From NCBI GenBank assembly GCA_964563585.1, contig CAZLXG010000023.1, forward strand, positions 1 through 32,958: a stretch of 32,958 bases of DNA. Direction: 5' to 3'. Origin of the DNA: CAZLXG01 sp964563585 (GTDB lineage Bacteria > Bacteroidota > Bacteroidia > Flavobacteriales > Flavobacteriaceae). Numbering within the stretch: the first letter of the stretch is position 1; each line of letters starts with the position of its first letter. Below, piece after piece: positions 22,309 through 30,902 of this stretch. The notes under the pieces were generated by a model that worked only from the letters and a program-made list of their open reading frames with translations, ran no database searches and was not told the DNA's origin. Position numbers and translations under genes: made by a program.

Positions 22309-24960
22309 TTAAAACCGATACTTTACTAAAAAAAATAAATACCTTGGAAGTAGCCTTAGATTAGATTTATAGGTGGAATATTCATCTATATTTACTATTG
22401 AAAGCCTGTTTTCATTAGTTATATTGTTTAAAACAAGTTGATAAGAAAATTTAGATTTTGGTGGTGTATGATTTAAGTTTAAAGCAATAAAAGAATAATC
22501 TAAATTATCAATCCAATAATAATTATTATTTAGAGTAGCAATCCAAAATTCTGATAATTTATATGTGATATTTAAACCAGCCTTTTTCCATAGAAATTTA
22601 GATTCTAAATTGTTGAATTTTGATTTATTTTTATTTAAATTTAATTTAAAGCTAAAATTTATAGGTAAATTAAAATATGTGGTTCCAGATAAATAATAAG
22701 AAGAGGAATATGATTTAAGATTTTTAAATTCAGATGTATTCGCCTTTATCAGAGAATTAGACCAAACTAATGAGGTGCCTACATTGGTAGAAAGGTTCAA
22801 TTTTTTAAAGTATGATGTGAAGTTTATGCTTGATGATAATTTATTACCACCATTCACAAAACGATAAGATGATAGAATTATATTTTGTCCTATTTGATTG
22901 TCAGTAGCATACTTACCATTGGAAACACTATATCGTGCCCTTAAAGAAAAGGATTGTGTTTTAATATCGTTATTCCATTGATAGTAAAATCCTAGTGTTT
23001 CTTTTTTTGATAAATAAATATTTTTGACTCCTTTTTTAAAAGATTGATAATTTCTTAACTGAAAATTATTCAGAAAGAAAAAGGATTTTGGGTTATCATA
23101 ATTTCTAATATAACTTAACCTAAAACGTCCAATTTTGATTTTTCTTATATTTAATGAAACTTTTGGGTTTATAAACCATTTTGAGGTTTCAGAACCCCCT
23201 ATTTTTATATCTAGATAATCCATAGATACCTCAGTTGATATTTCAACTTTTTCTGAAAAAGGATATCGTAAACTTATTCTTAATTGTAGAGTTTGTTGAT
23301 TAAAAGTTAATTTATTTTGCAAAGAATCAATCTCATTACTAGATTCTTCATTTGGTATTATGAATTTATTTTCACGTATTTCTTTAAGTGATTCGTAACT
23401 TAATTTCAACGAGCTTTTATATTTACCAATGTTAAATAATAAAGTAGATTTTCCACCTAAAACTTTTATTTTATCATTAGAATTCGTATTAATTTGTGAA
23501 TTTTCATTAAGAGAAAGACTATTGTTTAAAGTTGGAGATTTAATGTTATTTTTCTGTTTAATTTTATTGTTTCCAAAATATATGTAAGTGTGAATCACAT
23601 TTTTTCCCTCAAAAAGATAAGTATAGTTTAAATGATTGTAAAACGAACTTTCTCTTTTTTTTAAATTTTGAACAATATTACTATTATTGAATAATAATAG
23701 ATTATTAATTGTTCCAGGTTTATTGTTATAAACTATAACATTTTTGAGAAACGAATTCTTGTTCTTTGAATATCTAATTTCCAATTCTCCTCCAGATATT
23801 AAATTTTCACGAGTAGTATTATTGTTTTCAAAATAGCGTATAGGGTTTTCGCCAAGATTAAAAACAGTTTCTGACGAAAAAAGTTCATTTTGAATATCTT
23901 TTGTAAAAAATCCTGTACCGCGTAATTTAATTTTGGATTTAATATTTGTTACAAACGCTAAGGAATTTATGAAAGCTTTGTTAAAGGTGCTTTGGCCTTC
24001 ATTAAAAAGACTATTTTCTTTACTATCTATAGTAAATATTGGTATAACATGTTTTTCAATTTTTTCTTCTTGATATAAAGTGTTAATGTTGATTGAAGAA
24101 GGTGTGTTTTTCAATTGAGTTGATGCTTTTTCTCCAAGATTATTGTAATTAATAAAATTAAAAAATTTAATTTTTTTTCGAATCATTCCAACATTTGCAG
24201 AAACCTTAATTCTATCTTTGTTACCAATTCCTGTATTTAAGTTTCCAAACCAAATATTTTTATATTTTTCTTTCAAAACTAGATTTAAAGCTACTTTTTC
24301 AGACTCTCTTACTTTAGCTAAAATGGGGTTGTCTTCATAGTTATCAATTATTTGAACAGACTCAAGAACTATAGCATCAAGGTTTTTTGAAAGAACCTTA
24401 TAGTTGCTATTAAACATATCTTCTTCTTCAATTAATAATTTATCGATGAATTTCCCATGTGCTTTTATAGTACCATCTTTCAAAACTTCAATACCAGGTA
24501 AGTCTTTTAAAATGTCTTCTACAGTTTGCTCTGTACCATTAGTAAAAGCTTTTACTCTAACAGTTGTAATATTACCATTGGAAGAAATTTTTTCAGTAGA
24601 TTTTAAAACTACTTCGTCTAATTGCTCCAAGTGTTCTTCCAAATTAAAAGAAGCTATAATTTTTTTTTGATTTGGAAATAGTCGTATTGTATCTACGGTT
24701 TTACGAAAACCAAGACTATTTGCTGATATTAATAAATAAGAATGAGAACTGGCGTCTAAATTAACAATATAAGTACCATCGGTTTTGGTATAGGTATATG
24801 CTAAAATGTCATTTTTTGAACTATAAACAATTATGTTTGCTTCAATAGGTAAATCAGATGCATCTTTTACGTATCCAGTAATTTGAGTTTGTGCAGTTGC
24901 AAATAAAAAGGTAAAAAAAACAAAAAAAAGCTGAGTTGTTATTACTCGTAAATAACTCAT
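22309..24960 (-). CDS. TonB-dependent receptor-like outer-membrane protein
   Basis: An 883-aa protein. The signal peptide is MSYLRVITTQLFFVFFTFLF plus ATAQ. A carboxypeptidase-regulatory-like beta-sandwich follows at about 25-110 (ITGYVKDASDLPIEANIIVY, YTKTDGTYIVNLD). Next is a plug-like domain at 115-230 (LDEVVLKSTEKISSNGNITT, EDILKDLPGIEVLKDGTIK) and a barrel of alternating strands ending in YLFFLVKYRF, a typical terminal strand. It is of the class commonly found next to GLPGLI proteins. Its ATG follows the GLPGLI stop directly (TAAATG), so it is co-translated. No terminator is evident downstream. Ligand unknown. Confidence 0.85.
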   Translation of the reverse strand: MSYLRVITTQLFFVFFTFLFATAQTQITGYVKDASDLPIEANIIVYSSKNDILAYTYTKTDGTYIVNLDASSHSYLLISANSLGFRKTVDTIRLFPNQKKIIASFNLEEHLEQLDEVVLKSTEKISSNGNITTVRVKAFTNGTEQTVEDILKDLPGIEVLKDGTIKAHGKFIDKLLIEEEDMFNSNYKVLSKNLDAIVLESVQIIDNYEDNPILAKVRESEKVALNLVLKEKYKNIWFGNLNTGIGNKDRIKVSANVGMIRKKIKFFNFINYNNLGEKASTQLKNTPSSININTLYQEEKIEKHVIPIFTIDSKENSLFNEGQSTFNKAFINSLAFVTNIKSKIKLRGTGFFTKDIQNELFSSETVFNLGENPIRYFENNNTTRENLISGGELEIRYSKNKNSFLKNVIVYNNKPGTINNLLLFNNSNIVQNLKKRESSFYNHLNYTYLFEGKNVIHTYIYFGNNKIKQKNNIKSPTLNNSLSLNENSQINTNSNDKIKVLGGKSTLLFNIGKYKSSLKLSYESLKEIRENKFIIPNEESSNEIDSLQNKLTFNQQTLQLRISLRYPFSEKVEISTEVSMDYLDIKIGGSETSKWFINPKVSLNIRKIKIGRFRLSYIRNYDNPKSFFFLNNFQLRNYQSFKKGVKNIYLSKKETLGFYYQWNNDIKTQSFSLRARYSVSNGKYATDNQIGQNIILSSYRFVNGGNKLSSSINFTSYFKKLNLSTNVGTSLVWSNSLIKANTSEFKNLKSYSSSYYLSGTTYFNLPINFSFKLNLNKNKSKFNNLESKFLWKKAGLNITYKLSEFWIATLNNNYYWIDNLDYSFIALNLNHTPPKSKFSYQLVLNNITNENRLSIVNIDEYSTYKSNLRLLPRYLFFLVKYRF

Positions 24961-25749
24961 TTAAAAAGATTCTATATATATATCACTAAAAACACGTTTT
25001 TTTGGTTTTTTCATTCCATATTTTTCAGCATTAATAATGTTATTATTATGAGCCCTTTCTATACTTGTGCGAAGCATTTTTTCAAAATCTTTTATAGTTT
25101 GCCAACCATTAGAATCCGATTTTAATCTTTTTAATTGTGAAATAATTTCTTTGTTTTTTGAAGGGTATTCTAGACTTTTAAAATATAAATACATTTCTTT
25201 TCTTTCATCATAAGCCTCTAAAATCAATCCTGGTAAACCTTGTAATTTCCATGGGCCATATGGTACAGGTATTTCTAGAATATACCACGCAGTATAATTT
25301 CTGCCTCTAAAACCCCCAGTAGCTTTATGCGCTGTAAAACCACCTATTTTTTTTGTTTCATTTTCTAACTTCCAATTGATTAGTGGGCGTTTTTCTGCAA
25401 TATAAATATTACCTTTAAACCTTTGATTCCACCACAAACTATCTTTTATTCTGTTATAAAATACTTGCTTTCCATAACGATAAGTTCTTGATCCACCAAC
25501 ATGAATAGCAGTAGGTTCATTATTTTCAGAAAAAAGAGACTTATCCTTTATCTCATTTTCCAAAGAATCCTTTGCTGTGACATAATAAGATTTGTCATTA
25601 TTAAATAAAAGGTAAGCATTTAAATCTGGACCAGCAGCACTTCTCATGCCTGGACTTTCAATGTGTCCATAATAAACAATACCCTTTTCTTGACTTGATG
25701 AATTTAAATTGTTAAAAATTAAAATTAATAAAAAAACGATATATTTCAT
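24961..25749 (-). CDS. GLPGLI family protein
   Basis: A 262-aa exported protein. I chose the start at 25749 because it gives a signal peptide (MKYIVFLLILIFNNLNSSSQ). An in-frame ATG at 25782 lies inside a hairpin and adds a polar stretch in front of the signal. The family signature QGLPGLILEAYD is at 170-181, after an antiparallel beta-rich body (INWKLENETKKIGGFTAHKA, TAWYILEIPVPYGPWK). GLPGLI proteins are Bacteroidota-specific with unknown function, often beside TonB-receptor-like genes, as here. It lies between a small secreted peptide gene and the receptor-like gene. Confidence 0.92.
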   Translation of the reverse strand: MKYIVFLLILIFNNLNSSSQEKGIVYYGHIESPGMRSAAGPDLNAYLLFNNDKSYYVTAKDSLENEIKDKSLFSENNEPTAIHVGGSRTYRYGKQVFYNRIKDSLWWNQRFKGNIYIAEKRPLINWKLENETKKIGGFTAHKATGGFRGRNYTAWYILEIPVPYGPWKLQGLPGLILEAYDERKEMYLYFKSLEYPSKNKEIISQLKRLKSDSNGWQTIKDFEKMLRTSIERAHNNNIINAEKYGMKKPKKRVFSDIYIESF

Positions 25750-25768
25750 TGCTTTTATTTTTGTTATT

Positions 25769-25809
25769 AGATAATACAACATATTTATTTAAAACATGTT
25801 GTATTATCT
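25769..25809 (-). promoter_or_regulatory. Perfect 14-bp inverted repeat upstream of the GLPGLI gene
   Basis: The arms AGATAATACAACAT (25769-25782) and ATGTTGTATTATCT (25796-25809) enclose a 13-nt loop between the small peptide stop and the GLPGLI start. On the minus strand no T-tract follows directly, so it is not a standard terminator. It could be an attenuating or RNA-stabilising hairpin or an operator. Confidence 0.6.
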
Positions 25810-25821
25810 TGAGAAATTTAG

Positions 25822-26034
25822 TTAATCACACATGGCTTGAGCCATTTCAATGATATCTTCCATTGTAAAACCACCGCCACCATATATATCTCCAGCATAT
25901 ACTCCATCACAATAAATAGGTATCAAATAGGGTTCTGTAACTTCTACCTTTTCCAAAGAATTATTTATTGCAAAAGAACTAAAAGAGAAGATTGCAATTA
26001 CTGCAATTACAAAAGTTTTCATAATTTTATTCAT
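25822..26034 (-). CDS. Small secreted peptide
   Basis: A 70-aa protein (66 aa if the ATG at 26022 is used) with a clear signal peptide (MKTFVIAVIAIFSFSSFA, after MNKI). The predicted mature part of about 48 aa is acidic. It contains PYLIPIYCDGVYAGDIYGGG, a glycine run GGGG, and a C-terminal MAQAMCD, so one Cys lies in the middle and one two residues from the end and they could form a disulfide. I recognise no family. It is the first gene of the minus-strand GLPGLI/TonB-receptor-like group. The promoter region cannot be read, because the assembly gap begins 40 nt upstream. Confidence 0.7.
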   Translation of the reverse strand: MNKIMKTFVIAVIAIFSFSSFAINNSLEKVEVTEPYLIPIYCDGVYAGDIYGGGGFTMEDIIEMAQAMCD

Positions 26035-26074
26035 AATTTCTAAAATTTTAAAACCCCAATAAAGAATTGTTTTT

Positions 26075-26174
26075 NNNNNNNNNNNNNNNNNNNNNNNNNN
26101 NNNNNNNNNNNNNNNNNNNNNNNNNNNNNNNNNNNNNNNNNNNNNNNNNNNNNNNNNNNNNNNNNNNNNNNNNN
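26075..26174. other. Assembly gap (100 N)
   Basis: Exactly 100 undetermined bases, the usual convention for a gap of unknown size between contigs. Sequence on the two sides may not be adjacent at this distance. Confidence 0.98.
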
Positions 26175-26496
26175 GTTAATAAAAAATTAGCCGAATTTTA
26201 AGCCGAAATAAAATCAAAATAATAAAAGCCATACTGTTTTAATTTACTGATTAATTAAGTTTAAAGGGAGAGTAAAAATAATCAGCGCTGATTTGTTGCA
26301 ACATGTTGCCTAAAACCTCAATCTAATCGGCTTTGAGTTAGATTTTAATTTTAGACATCTCAAACGTAAAAAAAAAATGATGTTACACAAGTGTTTTTGT
26401 AGTATTTTTCATGTTTTATTAAAAAATGAAAAAATCAGGTGTGGGTTTCCCGTAATTAACTAAAATTTTGAAGACTATTTTGTTTAAAAAAATTAT
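26175..26496. other. Gene-free, palindrome-rich intergenic stretch
   Basis: 322 bases after the gap without a credible gene. They hold the 14-bp palindrome AATCAGCGCTGATT (26280-26293), the 12-bp palindrome GCAACATGTTGC (26298-26309), an AATCTAA/TTAGATT inverted repeat (26320-26344), ACACAAGTGT (26385-26394) and GGGTTTCCC (26443-26451). No terminator with a T-tract is evident for the MMPL gene that ends at 26497. Confidence 0.6.
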
Positions 26497-28905
26497 TTAT
26501 TCCGAAGTATTAGGCTTTTTATCTACATCATCACTTTCTGGAATAATATTTATAGCTGGTTTCCTTAAAACTTCTTTATTTGCAATACTGCGTTCTAAAG
26601 ACAATAATAATGAAGGCAATAATAATAAGTTTGATAACATGGCAAATAATAGTGTAACTGAAACCAAAGCACCTAATGCTACTGTGCCGCCAAAACTAGA
26701 GATTATAAATACTGAGAAACCAAAGAATAAAACTATGGATGTATAAAACATACTTACTCCAGTTTCTCGTAACGCTTCGTAAATAGATTTTTTAATTTTC
26801 CAATTATTGGCTTGTAATGCTTGCCTATATTTTGCTAAGAAATGTATGGTATCATCTACAGAAATACCAAAAGCAATACTAAACACCAAAATGGTAGATG
26901 GCTTTATTGGTATGCCTAAATAGCCCATTAATCCTGCTGTAATTAATAATGGCAGTAGATTTGGGATTAATGATACTATAATCATTTTAAAAGACCGAAA
27001 CATATATGCCATAAATAGTGATATAAGAAAAATGGCTAATGTTAGTGATATGGCTAAATTTTTAACTAAATATTTAGTGCCTTTTTGAAACAATAGAGCT
27101 TTCCCAGTAATATTAACATTGTAATTTTTTTCAGGAAAAATTTTATTAATTTTATTTAGAAGATTCTCTTCAATGCGCTCCATTTTATCGGTTCCCACAT
27201 CTTTCATAAAGGTTGTAATACGTGCGTATTGACCTGTGCTATCCACAAAATTTTTAAGTAAATCTACATTTGAAGATGAGTTTTTTGCGTAAGAAAGTAT
27301 AAAGCTATTTTCTTGACTAGATGGTAGTTGGTAGTATTTAGGGTTGCCATTATAATAAGCTTGCTTGCTATATTTCACTAAACTTACAACCGAAATTGGT
27401 CTAGAAAGTTCGGGAATTTCAATAATTAAATCTTCAAGTTCATTCATACGCTTTAACGTACTCAATTTCATAACACCTTTTTTGCGTTTGGTGTCTATCA
27501 TTATTTCTAAAGGCATAATGCCATTAAATTCTTCTTCAAAAAAACGAATATCATTAACAAATTCGGACTCTTGAGGCATATCATCAATCAAACTTCCAGA
27601 AATATTAATGAGATAAATTCCAATAATACTTGCTATTAATAAAACGAGCGATGTTGTATAAATGGTAATTCGTTTTCTCCTCACCATGTCTTCCATCCAA
27701 TTTACAAAACCACCAATCCAACGTTTATTTAAATGTTCTAAATGTCTGTCTTTTGGGTAAGGTAAAAATGAATACGCTATAGGAATTATAAGAATACATA
27801 AAATGAAAATAGCAATAATACTTAACGATGCAACAACACCAAATTCTATTAAAAGTGCACTATCCGTAAGCATAAATGTTGCAAAACCAGATGCAGTTGT
27901 AACGTTGGTCATTAATGTTGCATTACCGATTTTGGTAATAACACGTTGTAACGATTTTATTTTATTACCATGTAATTTTACTTCGTGTTGATATTTATTA
28001 ATTAAGAAAATACAGTTTGGTATTCCTATTACAATAATTAATGGTGGAATTAATGCTGTTAAAACCGTTATTTCATATTTAAGTAATCCAAGAATACCAA
28101 GCGTCCACATAACGCCAATACAAACCACAACAATAGAAATAAAAGTGGCTCTAAACGACCTAAAAAAGAAAAAGAAAATTATAGAAGTTACAAACAATGC
28201 ACCAATTACAAACCAACCTATTTCGTCTATAATAATTTTTGAATTCAGCGTTCTGATGTATGGCATTCCAGAAACTCTTACGTTAAGATTGGTTTCTTTT
28301 TCAAAAGTTTTAATTTTATCAATAAGTATGTTTAAAACAAAATCTTTTCTAACAGATGTGTTTACTATATCTTTTTTTAGATAAATTGCTGTACGAATAG
28401 TTTTTGTCTCCTTGTTAAATAAGAAATTATCATAAAAAGGATATTTATTAAAAAGCTCGTTTTGAAGTGTTTCTATTTGCGCAATAGAAGTCACAGAATC
28501 TTTTATGAAAGGTTTTAAATCAAACTTTTCGTCTTTAGTATTTTTTACTAATTTTTGAAGATCTTTTATAGAAACAACTGTTTCTACTTCATCATAAACC
28601 TTAAAACTGTCTGATAATTTATTCCACGCATTAAGTTTTTCAATGGTAAACAATGTAGAATCTTTAACACCAAGTATTATTAAAGTGCCTTCTTCACCAA
28701 AAATATTTAAAAATTTATTATAAGTAATATTTACTTCATGGTCGTCTGGTAATAAATTGGCCTCAGTATTAGAAAATCGCATATTATCCCACTTGGTACT
28801 AAAAAATATAGTGGTTAATAATATACCAATAAGAATGATAATTTTATTACGTAAAATTAATCTTGCAGTAACGTCCCAAAAATCATTTGTAAAAAGTTTA
28901 AACAT
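26497..28905 (-). CDS. MMPL/RND-superfamily exporter
   Basis: An 802-aa inner-membrane protein of the RND superfamily, MMPL type. It has the duplicated layout: one N-terminal span (KIIILIGILLTTIFFSTKWD), a periplasmic loop (about 45-225), five spans (about 230-385), then a second half with the same order. Motifs include GIPNCIFLINKYQHEV in the first half and FGISVDDTIHFLAKYRQAL in the second. The Asp pair of the latter is typical of proton-driven members. Hydrophobic sterol-sensing-like segments follow each. Substrate is unknown; MMPL proteins often move lipids or hopanoids. It lies 59 nt after a DUF5686 barrel gene on the same strand, but has its own TACCTTTG box. Confidence 0.9.
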   Translation of the reverse strand: MFKLFTNDFWDVTARLILRNKIIILIGILLTTIFFSTKWDNMRFSNTEANLLPDDHEVNITYNKFLNIFGEEGTLIILGVKDSTLFTIEKLNAWNKLSDSFKVYDEVETVVSIKDLQKLVKNTKDEKFDLKPFIKDSVTSIAQIETLQNELFNKYPFYDNFLFNKETKTIRTAIYLKKDIVNTSVRKDFVLNILIDKIKTFEKETNLNVRVSGMPYIRTLNSKIIIDEIGWFVIGALFVTSIIFFFFFRSFRATFISIVVVCIGVMWTLGILGLLKYEITVLTALIPPLIIVIGIPNCIFLINKYQHEVKLHGNKIKSLQRVITKIGNATLMTNVTTASGFATFMLTDSALLIEFGVVASLSIIAIFILCILIIPIAYSFLPYPKDRHLEHLNKRWIGGFVNWMEDMVRRKRITIYTTSLVLLIASIIGIYLINISGSLIDDMPQESEFVNDIRFFEEEFNGIMPLEIMIDTKRKKGVMKLSTLKRMNELEDLIIEIPELSRPISVVSLVKYSKQAYYNGNPKYYQLPSSQENSFILSYAKNSSSNVDLLKNFVDSTGQYARITTFMKDVGTDKMERIEENLLNKINKIFPEKNYNVNITGKALLFQKGTKYLVKNLAISLTLAIFLISLFMAYMFRSFKMIIVSLIPNLLPLLITAGLMGYLGIPIKPSTILVFSIAFGISVDDTIHFLAKYRQALQANNWKIKKSIYEALRETGVSMFYTSIVLFFGFSVFIISSFGGTVALGALVSVTLLFAMLSNLLLLPSLLLSLERSIANKEVLRKPAINIIPESDDVDKKPNTSE

Positions 28906-28924
28906 GCCTTTTGTTAAAGATGCG

Positions 28925-28932
28925 CAAAGGTA
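28925..28932 (-). promoter_or_regulatory. -7 box upstream of the MMPL gene
   Basis: The minus strand reads TACCTTTG, a perfect TANNTTTG box, 19 nt before the MMPL start. The nearest TTG is only 7 nt upstream, so the -33 element is unclear. Confidence 0.4.
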
Positions 28933-28964
28933 GAAAAAACAATGTATTACTGGCTTTAATTAGG

Positions 28965-30236
28965 CTATAATGTTACGTTAAATGTGAATTTTAGAGCCAT
29001 ATTATCTCCAATTTTTGGTAAGTGGTACGCGCCATACCTATATGTGAAACTTAAACCGAAACCAAACAGTAATTTATTAAGTTCTAAACCCGATTCTGTA
29101 TAGCCTTTTCTTAAAGAGCCAAACGTTATGTTTTGATGTCTTTCTGCATTTTCAATATTACCAACTGCATAACGCGTAATTAATACTAATTGAGGATTGA
29201 ACCGTTTTGATATATTGAAGGATTTAAAAGCATGTTTTGCTTGTAACGTCATGAATTTATCTGAGAAAAATTCGTTGAAAAACATGGTTTCAAAACTATT
29301 TAAACCAGCAACCGAAAATCGTTGCATAATAGTTTCTTTATTAATATTATTAGGGTATGCGTGGTACAAATGGGTTAGTGGTGTACTGCCATTTGATACT
29401 CCAGAAACTAAAGTGAATTTAGTATGCCTTTCATTTTCTTTTCCTATTTGATGAATAACCCTGAAGTCTAATTTTGAGAAATTGAAAGTGCTTTTAAAAA
29501 TATTTTTAAAACTCTTAGTGTATTGAAGCGTGAATTTTGGATAGCCATTTTTTGTTTCTTTTAAGCCGTTTTCTGAATCTTCAAAAACACTAAACGGACT
29601 CCATTGTAAAGCTAGTTGTGCGGTACTTATTTTGAAATTATGTAATACATTATTATTTAAAATATAGCCATATTCATAAGTTGGGTTTATTTTACTAGTA
29701 GAAAATTGAGTTTCGGATAATAGCTTTGGACTAAATTGATGCTCTAATGAAATTGACTTTGTTATATGTTTATGAAACAAATCAATGTTTAGCAAACGAG
29801 GTTCAAAAAATTGAAAAAAGCGTTTGTCTGTTAAAAATTTTGTACTTCCTGTTTCTTGTAAATCGTCTGTATATGAAAAATTTAACCAAGTGTTTGTTTT
29901 TTGTGCGACTCTAAATCCTGCACCAAGACTATATTTAAATTTAGCATCTCTAAATCCGTAAACTGTATAACCAGTAACCCTGTATTTTTTAGAAAAAGCA
30001 TCATTAGTAATGCCGCCAAGCCCAGTTCTTATGGCCTCGTATTGGTTGTACTTTATTAAATATCTTAAATCGAAGTTGAAATATTTAGTAGGTAAATACC
30101 CATTGCCTAAGTGTTTTACAAATTCCTTTTTGTTAATAGAATCTTGTTTTGGTTCAACGTCATTTTCAGTAATCGATTGAGATTGTGCAGGCACAGAAAA
30201 AATAAGGAGCACAAAAATAAAATAACATTTTAACAT
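28965..30236 (-). CDS. DUF5686-like outer-membrane beta-barrel protein (short form)
   Basis: A 423-aa exported protein with signal peptide MLKCYFIFVLLIFSVPAQSQ. The body is beta-barrel-like, with strands such as YRVTGYTVYGFRDAKFKYSL, GAGFRVAQKTNTWLNFSY and FGLRKGY-type turns, ending in DNMALKFTFNVTL. The GYTVYGFRDAKFKYSLG region and GLGGITNDAFSKKY resemble the C-terminal barrel of DUF5686 proteins. Those are usually near 800 aa with an N-terminal regulatory domain that is absent here. It lies downstream of frr, separated by a terminator, and upstream of the MMPL exporter. The pair may serve one envelope lipid or export function, which is inference. Confidence 0.7.
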   Translation of the reverse strand: MLKCYFIFVLLIFSVPAQSQSITENDVEPKQDSINKKEFVKHLGNGYLPTKYFNFDLRYLIKYNQYEAIRTGLGGITNDAFSKKYRVTGYTVYGFRDAKFKYSLGAGFRVAQKTNTWLNFSYTDDLQETGSTKFLTDKRFFQFFEPRLLNIDLFHKHITKSISLEHQFSPKLLSETQFSTSKINPTYEYGYILNNNVLHNFKISTAQLALQWSPFSVFEDSENGLKETKNGYPKFTLQYTKSFKNIFKSTFNFSKLDFRVIHQIGKENERHTKFTLVSGVSNGSTPLTHLYHAYPNNINKETIMQRFSVAGLNSFETMFFNEFFSDKFMTLQAKHAFKSFNISKRFNPQLVLITRYAVGNIENAERHQNITFGSLRKGYTESGLELNKLLFGFGLSFTYRYGAYHLPKIGDNMALKFTFNVTL

Positions 30237-30261
30237 GTGTAAAACAAAAGCTAAGAGTTAT

Positions 30262-30290
30262 AAAAAAAGCGACATTTTAGCCGCTTCTCA
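30262..30290 (-). terminator. Rho-independent terminator after frr
   Basis: The minus strand has AAGCGGC, a 6-nt loop and GTCGCTT (one G-U), followed by T7. It lies 3 nt after the frr stop. Confidence 0.85.
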
Positions 30291-30292
30291 AA

Positions 30293-30850
30293 TTATACAG
30301 TCATGATTTCTTTTTCTTTTATATCAAATACATCATCAATTCTTTTAACGTACTTGTCTGTCATTTGTTGTATATCTATTTCTGCATTTTTTTGTAAATC
30401 TTCAGAAACATCTTCTAATTTTTTAATGTCACTATTACCGTCTTTTCTAGCATTTCTAATGCCAACTTTTGCATCTTCAGTTTCAGATTTTGCTTGTTTA
30501 GCTAATTCAATACGGCGCTCTTCTGTTAAAGCAGGTACATTAATAATAATGGTTTCACCATTATTCATTGGGTTAAAACCAAGATTTGCATAAGCAATAC
30601 CGCGTTCAATTTCTTGAAGCATACTTTTTTCCCATGGTTGAACAGTTATCGTTCTACCATCTGGTGTGTTAACATTTGCTACTTGACTTAACGGTGTTTG
30701 CGAACCATAATAATCTACCATAACGCTACCTAGCATTGCTGGACTTGCTTTTCCTGCTCTAATGTTTACTAATTGTTTTTCTAGATGCTTTAAAGCATTA
30801 TCCATAGCTTCTTTAGTGCTATCTAGTATAAATTGAATGTCTTCGTTCAT
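30293..30850 (-). CDS. frr: Ribosome recycling factor
   Basis: A 185-aa factor that splits the post-termination ribosome with EF-G. The sequence is collinear with the family: KEAMDNALKHLEKQLVNIRA, GKASPAMLGSVMVDYYGSQT, ITVQPWEKSMLQEIERGI and LTEERRIELAKQAK. Length is normal. It follows pyrH by 52 nt on the same strand, the conserved tsf-pyrH-frr order, and is closed by a terminator. Confidence 0.97.
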   Translation of the reverse strand: MNEDIQFILDSTKEAMDNALKHLEKQLVNIRAGKASPAMLGSVMVDYYGSQTPLSQVANVNTPDGRTITVQPWEKSMLQEIERGIAYANLGFNPMNNGETIIINVPALTEERRIELAKQAKSETEDAKVGIRNARKDGNSDIKKLEDVSEDLQKNAEIDIQQMTDKYVKRIDDVFDIKEKEIMTV

Positions 30851-30902
30851 TATTAAATGGTTTAATTATTTAAGCATATTCAAAAAATAAGCCAAACAGT
30901 AA

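Noticed and set aside
25750..25782. ATG at 25782 as the GLPGLI start.
   Set aside because: The added residues precede a good signal peptide and the codon is buried in a hairpin arm.
26385..26411. Minus-strand nine-codon frame starting MKNTTKTLV.
   Set aside because: Too short, with no supporting features.
26468..26746. Plus-strand frame of 92 aa next to the palindrome-rich region.
   Set aside because: It overlaps the 3' end of the MMPL gene almost entirely and has the composition of an antisense shadow.
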